DNA of 20,200 nucleotides from an uncultured Solimonas sp. (GCA_946478985.1 CAMLDZ010000055.1:1-20200), one strand, 5' to 3'. Numbered from the stretch's first letter, positions 1 to 8,612 are shown. Numbers and translations: made by a program. Notes: a model not told the origin generated them from the sequence alone.

Positions 1-733
1 CGATCTGCGCCGTCAGCGCCTCGCGATCCTTGCCCTCGCCGAGGATGATCAGCCGCGTATGACGCTCGGCCTGCAACTGCGCGAACGCCGCGATCAAGGT
101 CGGGAAACCCTTCTGCCGCGTCAGCCGTCCCATGCCGACGATCACCGGCACGAGCTTCTCGGCCAGCCAGGGATGCGGCACCGGCTCGGCCGCCTGCACG
201 GCGAGCCTGGCGGTGATCACCGGATTGCGGATGACGTGGATGCGCGAGGCCGGCAGGCCGGTGACACGCTGCGTGTCGGTCTTGACGCCTTCGGAGACGG
301 CAACGACGCCGGTGACGAGCGGATACAGACGCCGCATCGGCGCCACGCGCAGCCAGCGGCTGAACGCGTCCTTGCGCTCCAGCGCCGCCGACAGATTGGT
401 GCCGAGGCGGATGAACACCGGCGTGTCGACACCGGCGCGGCGCTTGGCCTTGAGCGCGGCGCGACCGGCGCGGTCCTTGGCCACCAGCAGTGCATCCGGC
501 TGCATCTCGCGCAGATAGCGCGCCACTTCCGGTACCGCACTCCAGGCATGACGCGACTTCAGCGGCCGGCGATTGACGCTGTCCGGCACGCGCTGCGCGT
601 GGCCACCGTCGTCGCGGATCGTCAGCAGATCGACCGTCACGTGCTGCGCGAACTCGGCGCAGAGATTGGTGACCATGCGCTCCACACCGCCGTCGCCGGA
701 GAACGAAATCAGCACGCCAAGGCGTTTCATCAT
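1..733 (-). CDS. Glycosyltransferase family 4 (GT-B), 3' part missing
   Basis: The protein starts MMKRLGVLISFSGDGGVERM and about 244 residues are visible before the window edge removes the C-terminal part. It looks like a GT4 glycosyltransferase that adds a sugar from a nucleotide donor to an envelope glycan at the cytoplasmic face. The evidence is the N-terminal Rossmann strand followed by GDGGVERM (acceptor-side loop), a VIRNPV linker between the two GT-B domains, and the opening of the donor domain, GMGRLTRQKGF then LIILGEGKDREAL. The catalytic/donor EX7E motif would lie beyond the edge. The start ATG overlaps the TGA of the upstream gene as ATGA, so translation is probably coupled; a second ATG follows at once. 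It resembles the neighbouring GT4 (LVAKDR..RAAL here, LLSDKDRVNRTAL there), so the pair probably arose by duplication. Donor and acceptor are unknown. Confidence 0.85.
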   Translation of the reverse strand, partial: MMKRLGVLISFSGDGGVERMVTNLCAEFAQHVTVDLLTIRDDGGHAQRVPDSVNRRPLKSRHAWSAVPEVARYLREMQPDALLVAKDRAGRAALKAKRRAGVDTPVFIRLGTNLSAALERKDAFSRWLRVAPMRRLYPLVTGVVAVSEGVKTDTQRVTGLPASRIHVIRNPVITARLAVQAAEPVPHPWLAEKLVPVIVGMGRLTRQKGFPTLIAAFAQLQAERHTRLIILGEGKDREALTAQI

Positions 734-1944
734 CGGCTGCCTACGGCAGCCGGCCCCTTCCCCTCTCCCGCTTCGCGGGAGAGGGGGGAACCGCCGGCAG
801 CGCCGGCGGTGGGGTGAGGGCCCGTTTGCGGCAGACCAAAGATCTGCAGGTACCGCGTCGTCGCTGTCGCAAATTCATACGGCTGCACCGCCGCACGCAG
901 GCGCTGGCGATCGCGCGGCGCATCCAGCAGCTGCTGCAAGGCAGCCGCGAGCGCCGCGTCATCGCCGATCGGCACCAGCGGTCCGACGCGGCCATGATCG
1001 AGAATCTCGACGCTGCCTGGCGTCGCAGTGGCGACCACCGGCGTGCCGGCGGCGAGCGCCTCGACCGGCACCGAGGGCAAGCCCTCCCAGCGCGAAGTCA
1101 GCGCGAACACCGCGGCGTGCGCCATGTACGCGAACGGCGAGTCGACGTAGCCCGGCAGCGCGAAATCGTCGGCGACGCCGAGCTGCGCCGCCTGCGCCAG
1201 CAGTTCGTCGCGCAGCTTGCCCTTGCCGAGCAGCATCAGCCGGCATGGCCGCTGCGCGCGCAGCCGCGCGAAGGCGCGCAGCAGCGTTGCGAAGTCCTTG
1301 CGCGCGCCGAGTTCGCCGACGCCGAGGATCAGCGGCGGCGAGCCGTCGGCGAACCAGGGATGCTCGGGCCGCGGCGGCACGTCCTGCAGCAGCTCCGGCG
1401 GCACCAGCGGATTGGGCACCACGCTGATGCGCTCGCGCGGCAGACCGGTGTACTGCGCCATGTCGTCGGCGACGCCGGCACCAGGCACGATCACCGCGTC
1501 GGCATGGCGGTACCAGTGGCCCATCGAATAGCGCTGCAGCCAGCGATCGACGAAACCGCGGTTCTTCAGATCGACCGAGATCGTCGTGCCGGAGCTGAGC
1601 ACCAGCCGGCAGCGCACGCCGGACAGTCGTCGCGCCAGCAAGGCGGTGCGGTTGACGCGATCCTTGTCGGACAGCAGCACCGCCGGCCGCACGTGACGCA
1701 GGTAGCGCAGCAGCGCCGGCAGCGCCGCGTAGGTCGTGCTGGCGCCGGTGTCGATCATGCGCACGCCGTGCGGCAGCGTCTTGAGCACCGGGCCATGCTT
1801 GCGGACATTGAGCAGATCGACCGCATAGCCGCGCGCCGCCAGCTGCGGGATCAGGTTCTGCATCGCGCGGTCGACGCCGCTGTGCCCGGACGTCGACATG
1901 AAAATGGCGATGCGTCCGCCATCCAGGGGCTCGCTCACAGCCAT
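730..1944 (-). CDS. Glycosyltransferase family 4 (GT-B) with repeat-encoded tail
   Basis: This is a 404-residue GT4 glycosyltransferase. The N-terminal domain opens with IAIFMSTSGHSGVDRAM. The domain linker is VVPNPLVPP at about 176-183. The donor-binding domain has GVGELGARKDF at 208-218, LMLLGKGKLRDEL at 236-248, and the EX7E motif EGLPSVPVE with E287 and E295. It probably extends an LPS, capsule or exopolysaccharide repeat; the sugar cannot be told. Its start overlaps the end of the amidotransferase gene by 10 bases, with GAGGA as a possible ribosome binding site inside that gene. It is coupled to the next GT through ATGA. Residues 374-404 (TGPHPTAGAAGG...VGSR) are not glycosyltransferase-like: they are the translation of a palindromic repeat, so the ancestral protein probably ended near residue 373. 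Confidence 0.9.
   Translation of the reverse strand: MAVSEPLDGGRIAIFMSTSGHSGVDRAMQNLIPQLAARGYAVDLLNVRKHGPVLKTLPHGVRMIDTGASTTYAALPALLRYLRHVRPAVLLSDKDRVNRTALLARRLSGVRCRLVLSSGTTISVDLKNRGFVDRWLQRYSMGHWYRHADAVIVPGAGVADDMAQYTGLPRERISVVPNPLVPPELLQDVPPRPEHPWFADGSPPLILGVGELGARKDFATLLRAFARLRAQRPCRLMLLGKGKLRDELLAQAAQLGVADDFALPGYVDSPFAYMAHAAVFALTSRWEGLPSVPVEALAAGTPVVATATPGSVEILDHGRVGPLVPIGDDAALAAALQQLLDAPRDRQRLRAAVQPYEFATATTRYLQIFGLPQTGPHPTAGAAGGSPLSREAGEGKGPAAVGSR
752..823. repeat. GC-rich palindromic repeat read into a coding end
   Basis: The arms CCCCTCTCCCGC (760-771) and GCGGGAGAGGGG (775-786) form a 12-bp stem with loop TTC. A second short inverted repeat follows (CCGCCGGC / GCCGGCGG around 791-808), then GGGGTGAGGG at 811-820. 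The stem sequence and the TGAGGG-type end are the same as in the element at 20114-20200, which makes this a dispersed REP-like family. It lies inside the 3' end of the upstream GT4 frame. Confidence 0.85.
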
Positions 1945-3746
1945 GCCAGCGGGTCCTCGTCACCGCCGGGCGTGCCGGCGCCCTCGATGAAAACGCGATG
2001 CCAGATCGCGAACTGCAGCAGGCTCCAGACTTCGCGCGTGACGTCGTGCCGGCTGCGCTGGCGCTCGAGCAGCGTGCGCACCGCCTCCGGCTGGCACCAG
2101 GCCTGGATCGCCGCGCTGCTCGGCAGCCTCGAAGCCAGCGCGTCGAGGAAGTCGCCGCGCAGCCATTCGCCCACCGGTACGTGGAAGCCGCGCTTGTGCT
2201 TCCACAGATGATCCCTGGGCACGAAGCGCTCGGCCCAGCGCTTGATGAACAGCTTGCCGGCCTTGTCGGAAACCTTGAGCGCGTCCGGCAGGCGCAGGCC
2301 GAATTCGACGACGCGGTGATCGAGGAACGGCACGCGGCCTTCGATGCTGTGCGCCATCAGCATGCGATCGGCCTTGACCAGCAGATCGTCCGGCAGATTG
2401 GTCGTCAGATCGACGTACTGGCGCCGCTGCAGCGCGCTCCACTCGCGCGGCGTCTCGCCCCAGGCGGCGACCACCGGATCGCGATAGCGCGCCAGCGCCG
2501 GCTGCAGCGCCGGCACGAACAGTTTCTGCACCCAGCCCTGATCGAGTTCCGGTCGCACGCGGAAGCCGCCACTGCCCGGGTAGCGCAGGCTTTTGAACCA
2601 GCGCTCGACCGTGTCCTGCCGGTAGCGCCCGTAGCCGGCGAAAGCCTCGTCGCCGCCCTCGCCGCTGAACACCACTTTCAGCTCGCGGCCTGCGGCTTCG
2701 GCCAGCGCCAGCGTCGGCAGGCAGGCGTAATCACGCATCAGGTCGTCCGCCGCCCAGACCATCTGCGGCAGGCGATGAAACACCGCGCGGCTGTCAAGAC
2801 GGATCGAGCGGTGTTCGGCACCGAACTGCCGCGCGATCATCTCGGCATCCTCCAGCTCGTCGCCCTGACGCGCATCGCGCCAGCCGATCGACCAGGTCTT
2901 GATCGGCTGCGTATGCAGGCGCTTGAGCTGCGCCAGCAGCACGGCGGAATCGACACCGCCGGACAGGAACACGCCGAACGGCACATCGGAGCGCATGTGC
3001 TCGCGCATCACCTGCTCGAACAGTGGTTCCCATTCCTCCACCGCGTCCTCGAAGCTGCGCTCGCGCGGCGCGCCGACGTCGTGCGCCGACCAGTAGCGAT
3101 GCGTCTCGATCTTCAGCTGCGCGTCGATCTTCAGCGCCGTGCCGGGCAGCATGCGACGCACGCCGCGGATGATCGTCTGGCTGCCGGTCGAGTACTGGTT
3201 CTGCAGAAACTGTGCGAGCGCGTCCGGCTCGATCTCGACCCGCGGCAGCAGCGGCAGCAGGCTCTTCAGCTCGCTGGCGTAGAGCACACGGTCCGGCAGT
3301 TCGGCGACGTACAGCGGCTTGATGCCGGTGCGGTCACGAACCAGCCACAGCTCGCGCCGCGCGTGGTCGTACAAGGCATACGCATACATGCCGTGCAGCC
3401 GCGCGAAGCTGCCGGCGCCCCACTGCGCGAAACCGTGCAGCGCCACTTCGCTGTCGGAGCCGGTCTGGAAACGATGACCCAGCGCCTGCAGCTCGGCACG
3501 CAGCTCGATGAAGTTGTAAATCTCGCCGTTGCAGACCAGCGCGTAGCGGCGATCGGCGTCGAACAGCGGCTGATGCCCGCCGGCCAGATCGATGATCGCC
3601 AGCCGCGCATGGGCAATGCCGAAGCTGCCGCTCGCATACGTGCCGCTGTCCTCCGGCCCGCGATGCGCGAGCTGCGCGATCATGCGCTGCAGCTCGCCGT
3701 CGACGACGGCGCCGCTGCGCAGGACCATGCCGGCGATTCCGCACAT
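1935..3746 (-). CDS. asnB: Asparagine-synthetase-like glutamine amidotransferase (AsnB family)
   Basis: This 603-residue protein has both AsnB domains. The class II glutaminase begins MCGIAG, so Cys2 is the exposed nucleophile after removal of Met1; it also has RGPEDSG (29-35), RLAIIDL (48-54) and NGEIYN (73-78). The synthetase domain has the PPi loop SGGVDS (262-267) and SGEGGDE (361-367). The family releases ammonia from glutamine and couples it to an adenylated carboxylate. The frame extends further upstream, but MCGIAG fixes the start. The product is either free asparagine or, more likely in this setting, an amidated sugar acid or other glycan substituent, as proposed for AsnB-like proteins in O-antigen clusters (for example WbpS). 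The gene lies between the sulfotransferase (10-base gap) and a GT4 (10-base overlap), so it is part of the glycan operon. The substrate is an inference. Confidence 0.92.
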   Translation of the reverse strand: MCGIAGMVLRSGAVVDGELQRMIAQLAHRGPEDSGTYASGSFGIAHARLAIIDLAGGHQPLFDADRRYALVCNGEIYNFIELRAELQALGHRFQTGSDSEVALHGFAQWGAGSFARLHGMYAYALYDHARRELWLVRDRTGIKPLYVAELPDRVLYASELKSLLPLLPRVEIEPDALAQFLQNQYSTGSQTIIRGVRRMLPGTALKIDAQLKIETHRYWSAHDVGAPRERSFEDAVEEWEPLFEQVMREHMRSDVPFGVFLSGGVDSAVLLAQLKRLHTQPIKTWSIGWRDARQGDELEDAEMIARQFGAEHRSIRLDSRAVFHRLPQMVWAADDLMRDYACLPTLALAEAAGRELKVVFSGEGGDEAFAGYGRYRQDTVERWFKSLRYPGSGGFRVRPELDQGWVQKLFVPALQPALARYRDPVVAAWGETPREWSALQRRQYVDLTTNLPDDLLVKADRMLMAHSIEGRVPFLDHRVVEFGLRLPDALKVSDKAGKLFIKRWAERFVPRDHLWKHKRGFHVPVGEWLRGDFLDALASRLPSSAAIQAWCQPEAVRTLLERQRSRHDVTREVWSLLQFAIWHRVFIEGAGTPGGDEDPLAWL

Positions 3747-3756
3747 GCGCGTGGAC

Positions 3757-4419
3757 CTACTGCGGGTCGAAGCGGTAGCCGAGCATCTCGACGTCGCGCT
3801 TGAAGTAACGGCCGACCAGCTCGGCGAGATCGTCGCTGTAGTAGCTGCGGTAGTCCTTGCTGCGATCGGTGGCCTGCCGCTTGTGCGGCAATACCGGCGT
3901 GGCGACACCGATGGTCTTGCAGATGTGCGCGAAGTCGTCCTGCAGGTTCTCGTAGCGACCGAGGAAGTTGGTCAGCAGCCTGCCGTGCAGATCACTGAGA
4001 TAGTCCGTCTGCGCCGTGATTGCGGTGTCCAGGTGATACTGGTACGGGCGTTCCGGGTCGAGCTTGTGCCGCGTGAATGCCTCGAAGGACTCGTGCCCTT
4101 GCAGCAGATGCGGACGCTCGCGCTTGAGATGGTGGTAGGAGCTGACCTGCAGGTCCCAGGGATTGCGCACGAAGGCGAACTTGAACAGGCCGTCGAAAAA
4201 TTCGTGGGGCAGCATCTCCTGCGCGCCGACGATCTTGGCGTGACGCGGCAGCTTGGCAGCGATGCGGTGCCCGGTCAGATGCGACAGCCGCGAACAGATG
4301 AACTGCGCCAGGTAGTACGGATCCTTCCACTGCAGCGACTTCAACGCCGCGCGCACGCTGGTGCCACCGGTCTTGGCGATATGGACGTACAGGAAGTTGT
4401 AGCGGTTCGACAGGATCAT
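3757..4419 (-). CDS. Sulfotransferase family 2-like protein
   Basis: This is a 220-residue cytosolic-type sulfotransferase. The 5'-phosphosulfate-binding loop is HIAKTGGTS (13-21), with Lys18... (the KTGGTS element) near the N-terminus. The 3'-phosphate-binding motif is FAFVRNPWD (81-89), with Arg85 and a following SSYHH segment. Proteins of this family transfer sulfate from PAPS to a hydroxyl or amine, often on carbohydrate. No signal peptide or membrane segment is visible. The start ATG overlaps the stop of the KpsS-like gene (ATGA), and the stop is 10 bases before the amidotransferase start. That points to co-translation with glycan genes and to a capsule or LPS sugar as acceptor. A Nod-factor-like or sulfolipid role cannot be excluded but nothing else here supports it. 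Confidence 0.85.
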   Translation of the reverse strand: MILSNRYNFLYVHIAKTGGTSVRAALKSLQWKDPYYLAQFICSRLSHLTGHRIAAKLPRHAKIVGAQEMLPHEFFDGLFKFAFVRNPWDLQVSSYHHLKRERPHLLQGHESFEAFTRHKLDPERPYQYHLDTAITAQTDYLSDLHGRLLTNFLGRYENLQDDFAHICKTIGVATPVLPHKRQATDRSKDYRSYYSDDLAELVGRYFKRDVEMLGYRFDPQ

Positions 4420-5747
4420 GCTGGGCTTTGGGCTCCCGTGGTCGCGAGCAGGCTGCGCATCCGGCTGGCGGTGGCGGCGAAGCTTAGCGCGCTGAAGTCG
4501 CGATAGCTCACATTGGCCAGAAACTGGTCATGGATATAAAGCAGAAACCGGCGACGGCGCGCCGTGTCCGGGGCATGCTGCAGCGCATCGCGCAAGGCCT
4601 CCGGCAAGGCGCTGAGCTGCTGCACGACCTGGACCAAGCCGGGCGCCGTGTAGAAATTGCGGCCCAGCGCCACGACCGGCTTGCCGCAGACGATGCCCTC
4701 GAAGCCCGCCGTCGAATTGACCGTGACCACTGCGCTGCAGGCCAGCAGCAGCTCGCGGCTGGGATGCTCGTGGCAGAACAGCACGTCCGCGAACCGTGAA
4801 GGCAGCTCGCGGTAGCGATGCAGCACATGATGGCGCTCGGCCGGATGCAGCTTGACCACCAGGCGCATCGCCGGCGCGACTTTCTGCAAGGCAGCGTGCA
4901 CGACCTCCAGCAAGCGCACCATGTCGCCGCCGACCAACGGCGAATGCAGCAACAGTTGCGAATCGGCAGCGACCTGGAACGGCAGGAAGACGAAGCGCTC
5001 CGGCAAGGGCTCTATGCGGCGCACGAAGCCGCGCCGCGCGAGGTCGATTCCCGGCAGCCAGGCTCTGCGCCGCGTGAGCCGCTGCAGCTCGCGAGCGAAC
5101 CGCACAGCCGTGGATGCCAGCAGATGCGACGGAGCAGGACGCTCGGGCCGACGACGGCCGGCGACGAAGTCGGCAATCGCCGCATCCAGCCGCGCCTCTG
5201 CCTGCGGATCGGCAGGCGGATGATCGCGGTTCTCGGCCACCACGCGCGTCACCGAGGCACGCCAGTTGACGCCCTCGGTGTCCAGCTGCAGCGTGCCCGG
5301 CAGATAGCCGTTCTCGCCGAACAGCAGTTGCAGACCGCGGCGGCGCGCCTCGGCGGCCGCCACCGACGCGCACAAGCCGGAGCCGTTCCAGACGAAGATC
5401 GCGTCCACGCGTTCGGCGTCGAAGAACGCCACCAGGGCCCGGCTCAGCGCGGCAACGCGGCGGGCCAGCAGGCCGTGATCGCGATAGACCTGCTGCGCCT
5501 TTTCGCCGGCATCGGCCAGCAGGTTCAGATCGGCGTGGGTCGGCAACAGCAGATGCGAGTCGCGCGGCGACACCGGCAGGCGCATCTGCCGCAGCAGGCT
5601 GCGCACCAGCGGCCGCAGCGAGAAATGCACCGTGCGCCACTGCGGCAGCAAATGCGGCGACAGCGCAGCGAAGTAAGGGGCGACGCGCACGCCCAGGTCG
5701 ATGAGCGCCAGGGTGCGCTGTCGCGTCGGTGGAGGGCAGGCAGTCAT
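4416..5747 (-). CDS. Capsule polysaccharide synthesis protein, KpsS/KpsC-like
   Basis: This 443-residue protein resembles the Capsule_synth family (KpsS/KpsC, beta-Kdo transferases that build the poly-Kdo linker on a lipid). The supporting features in order are: FVWNGSG (118-124) and ENGYLPGT (145-152), typical of the N-terminal half; FLPFQVAADSQ (254-264); VKLHPAE (298-304); and VNSTAGFEG (343-351) running into GKPVVALG (355-362). Family members act at the inner face of the cytoplasmic membrane. It is the first gene of the glycan operon here and its stop overlaps the sulfotransferase start. Only 51 bases separate it from the glnE stop, with no terminator seen. There is no partner kpsC or kpsMT in the window, so it could instead modify LPS. 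The start is the only ATG that keeps the N-terminus; its ribosome binding site is weak. Confidence 0.82.
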   Translation of the reverse strand: MTACPPPTRQRTLALIDLGVRVAPYFAALSPHLLPQWRTVHFSLRPLVRSLLRQMRLPVSPRDSHLLLPTHADLNLLADAGEKAQQVYRDHGLLARRVAALSRALVAFFDAERVDAIFVWNGSGLCASVAAAEARRRGLQLLFGENGYLPGTLQLDTEGVNWRASVTRVVAENRDHPPADPQAEARLDAAIADFVAGRRRPERPAPSHLLASTAVRFARELQRLTRRRAWLPGIDLARRGFVRRIEPLPERFVFLPFQVAADSQLLLHSPLVGGDMVRLLEVVHAALQKVAPAMRLVVKLHPAERHHVLHRYRELPSRFADVLFCHEHPSRELLLACSAVVTVNSTAGFEGIVCGKPVVALGRNFYTAPGLVQVVQQLSALPEALRDALQHAPDTARRRRFLLYIHDQFLANVSYRDFSALSFAATASRMRSLLATTGAQSPA

Positions 5748-5798
5748 CGCTGCAGCCTATGTCGGCAACATGACGCGGCGTGCATGTCGCCTGCCGTC

Positions 5799-8612
5799 TC
5801 AGGCCGGCGACCGGCCCAGGTAGTGCAGCCACAGCGCGCGCACGCGGGCGCGTTCCTCGGTGAATCGCCCGGGCTCGGCCAGCGCCGCTTCGTTCTGCAG
5901 TGCCGCGGCATGCGCCCAGGCGCGATAACGACGATAGCTGTCGATCAGCGCTTCGCGCGAGCCCGCATCGACGCTGCCGACCGCCGCCAGAGCATCGAGC
6001 TGGCGCCAATTGTCGCTGTACTCGACCAGGCGCGCGTCGCGATGCGCGTCACGCAGTACCAGATACTGGGTGATGAACTCGATGTCGATCAGCCCGCCCT
6101 CGCCCTGCTTGAGATCCCAGCGCTGCTCGTTGGACTTGTCCAGCTGGCCGCGCATCTTGGCGCGCATCTCGACGATATCGCGCCGCAGGGATTCACCATC
6201 ACGCGCCTGCATCAACACCTCGCGGCGCACGCTCCTGAAGGCCTCGCCGATCTGCACGGAGCCGGCCACCGGACGCGCCCGCGTCAGTGCCTGATGTTCC
6301 CAGGTCCAGGCTTCGTCGCGCTGATAGGCGGCGAAGCTGGCCAGGCTGGTCACCAGCATGCCGGAGCGGCCGTTGGGCCTCAGCTCCATGTCGATCTCGT
6401 AGACGCGGCCGGCGTGCGTCTGCGTGGCCAGCCAGTTGATCAGGCGCTGCGCCAGGCGCGCGTAGAACACGCCGTTGTTGATCGCGCGCGGACCGCCGGC
6501 CGTGTCGCCATCCAGACGGTCGCAGTCGTGCAGGAACACCAGATCCAGATCCGAGCCATAGCCGAGTTCGATACCGCCAAACTTGCCGAAGCCGATCGCC
6601 GCGAAGCCGGCCACCGCGCCGTCGCTGCGCTGCGGCTCGCCGTACTGCGCGCGCATCTCCTGCCAGGCCAGCTTCAGTGCCTGATCGACCAGCGCCTCGG
6701 CCAGCCAGGTCAGGCGGTCGCTGACCTGCACCAGCGGCAGCGCCGCCGACAGATCGGCCGCGGCGATGCGCAGCGTCATCTCCTTCTGGTACTGGCGCAG
6801 CACGTCCATGCCGCGCTCGGTGTCGTCGACGCCGATCTCCACGCAGCGCCGCGCCAGCTCGTCGCGCAGCTGCTGGCGATCCGGCGGCGCGTACAAACTG
6901 CGCGGATCGAGCAGCACGTCGAGCAGCATCGGCGAGCGCGCGATGAAGTCGCTGAGCCAGGGGCTGGCGGCGCACAGCCGCACCAGCTGCGCACGCGCCG
7001 TGGCGTTTTCGTACAGCAGCATCAGATACGTGGTGCGCCCGGCGATCGACTGCATCACGCCGAGCACCCGGCCCAGGGCCGCTTCCGGCAAGGCCTGTTG
7101 CAGCGCCTCGTCGAACAGCTGGGCCAGCAGCAGCAGCAGGCGTTCCTGCGTCTCCTCGCGCATCTGGCGGACCAGGCGCGCGCCGCGCAGGGCCTGCAGC
7201 GCATCCAGCACCTGCCGCGGCGCGCGCGCGAAGCCGCCGCCCGCCAGCGCCTGCAGCGCGGCATCGCCCTCCAAGCGCTCGAACCACAGATCGCGCAGCA
7301 GTGGTGTGCTCGGGCTGTCCCGTTCACCGCCGCGCTCGGCGAAGATGCGATCGAACTCCTGCTGCACGAACTGCCGCACGGCATCGAGCTGCGCCAGCAG
7401 CGCCCGCCAGTCCGGCAGATCCAGCGCCGCACACAGCGCGGCGCGGATGCCCTCGTCCCGCGGCAGTGCGTGCACCTGCTGGTCGTCGTAGATCTGGATG
7501 GCGTTCTCGACGCGACGCAGGAACACGTAGGCGGCGTCGAGCCGGACCGCGACCTCGGCGTCCAGATGGCCGGCCTCTCCCAGGTAGCGCAGCACCGGCC
7601 GCAGACGCGTATCGCGCAGGCTGCGCTCGGCGCCGCCACGCACCAGCTGGAACGACTGCACGATGAATTCCAGCTCGCGGATGCCGCCGCTGCCGAGCTT
7701 GATGTTGTCCTCCTGGCCGCGCCGCGCCACGTCCTCGGCGATCAGCCGCTTCAGGGCGCGCAGCGAGCCGATCGCGCTGTAGTCCAGGTAACGGCGGTAG
7801 ACGAAGGGCCGCAAGCCCTGCAGCAGCCGCGCGCCGGCCTCCAGGTCGCCGGCTACCGGCCGCGCCTTGATCATCGCGTAGCGCTCCCATTCGCGGCCAT
7901 GCACGAGGTAATACTCCTCGGCGGCGGCGAACGAGATCGACAGGGGCCCCGCCGAACCGAACGGCCGCAGCATCAGATCGACGCGGAAGACGAAGCCGTC
8001 TTCGGTGCGCTGCGCCAGCAGGCGCTGCACGCCCTGCGCCAGCTTGGCGAAGTATTCGTCGCTGCTGATCACGCGCGGGCCCTGCGTCTCGCCGGCGGCG
8101 GTATGGCAGAAGATCAGATCGATGTCGGACGAGAAATTCAGCTCGCCACCGCCGAGCTTGCCCATGCCCAGCACTACCGGCTGCAAGCGCGTGCCCTCGC
8201 TGTCGAACGGCACGCCGAAGCGCGCCTGCAACTGGCGCTCGGCAAACGACAGCGCCGCCGCGATGCTGGCATCGGCCAGCTCCGACAGTGCGCCGAGCGT
8301 CTCGTCGAGCGGCGCCAGCTGCGCCAGATCGCGCAGCGCGATCTGCGCCATCCGCCGCCGCCGCAGACGCCGCAGCGCCTGCATGAAGGCCGCTTCGTCG
8401 GCGAACGCGGCGAGCGGCTCCATCTGCATGGCCAGCGCGTCCGAAGGCGAGGCCGCGGCGAAGCCGCGCAGATCGGCGCCCTCGGCCAGCAGCTGGCTCA
8501 GCGTGTCGCGCAGGAATCGGCTGGCAGCCAGCAGGCGCGGCCATTGCGGCGCCAGGGCCGGCAGCGCTGCGGACAGGCGTTCGGACAGATCATCGGCCTT
8601 GAATGCACTCAT
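5799..8612 (-). CDS. glnE: Glutamine synthetase adenylyltransferase/deadenylylase
   Basis: The 937-residue product matches the usual GlnE length of about 945. GlnE adenylylates glutamine synthetase when nitrogen is abundant and removes AMP when it is scarce, under PII control. Both nucleotidyltransferase domains are intact. The N-terminal (deadenylylase) domain has GKLGGGELNFSSDIDLIF at 151-168. The C-terminal (adenylylase) domain has GFGKFGGIELGYGSDLDLVF near 673-692. The open frame continues about 400 bases further upstream into the DUF486 gene region. I chose MSAFKADDL because homology begins here and the upstream translation is a low-complexity shadow. The gene starts 38 bases after the DUF486 stop, so the two are probably co-transcribed. 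Downstream lie LPS/capsule genes, as in Pseudomonas, where glnE-ilvE precedes the waa genes; ilvE is absent here. Confidence 0.97.
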   Translation of the reverse strand: MSAFKADDLSERLSAALPALAPQWPRLLAASRFLRDTLSQLLAEGADLRGFAAASPSDALAMQMEPLAAFADEAAFMQALRRLRRRRMAQIALRDLAQLAPLDETLGALSELADASIAAALSFAERQLQARFGVPFDSEGTRLQPVVLGMGKLGGGELNFSSDIDLIFCHTAAGETQGPRVISSDEYFAKLAQGVQRLLAQRTEDGFVFRVDLMLRPFGSAGPLSISFAAAEEYYLVHGREWERYAMIKARPVAGDLEAGARLLQGLRPFVYRRYLDYSAIGSLRALKRLIAEDVARRGQEDNIKLGSGGIRELEFIVQSFQLVRGGAERSLRDTRLRPVLRYLGEAGHLDAEVAVRLDAAYVFLRRVENAIQIYDDQQVHALPRDEGIRAALCAALDLPDWRALLAQLDAVRQFVQQEFDRIFAERGGERDSPSTPLLRDLWFERLEGDAALQALAGGGFARAPRQVLDALQALRGARLVRQMREETQERLLLLLAQLFDEALQQALPEAALGRVLGVMQSIAGRTTYLMLLYENATARAQLVRLCAASPWLSDFIARSPMLLDVLLDPRSLYAPPDRQQLRDELARRCVEIGVDDTERGMDVLRQYQKEMTLRIAAADLSAALPLVQVSDRLTWLAEALVDQALKLAWQEMRAQYGEPQRSDGAVAGFAAIGFGKFGGIELGYGSDLDLVFLHDCDRLDGDTAGGPRAINNGVFYARLAQRLINWLATQTHAGRVYEIDMELRPNGRSGMLVTSLASFAAYQRDEAWTWEHQALTRARPVAGSVQIGEAFRSVRREVLMQARDGESLRRDIVEMRAKMRGQLDKSNEQRWDLKQGEGGLIDIEFITQYLVLRDAHRDARLVEYSDNWRQLDALAAVGSVDAGSREALIDSYRRYRAWAHAAALQNEAALAEPGRFTEERARVRALWLHYLGRSPA

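Noticed and set aside
1998..3803. A 601-residue plus-strand open frame
   Set aside because: It is fully antisense to the AsnB-like gene, whose catalytic motifs are intact; composition is typical of a shadow frame.
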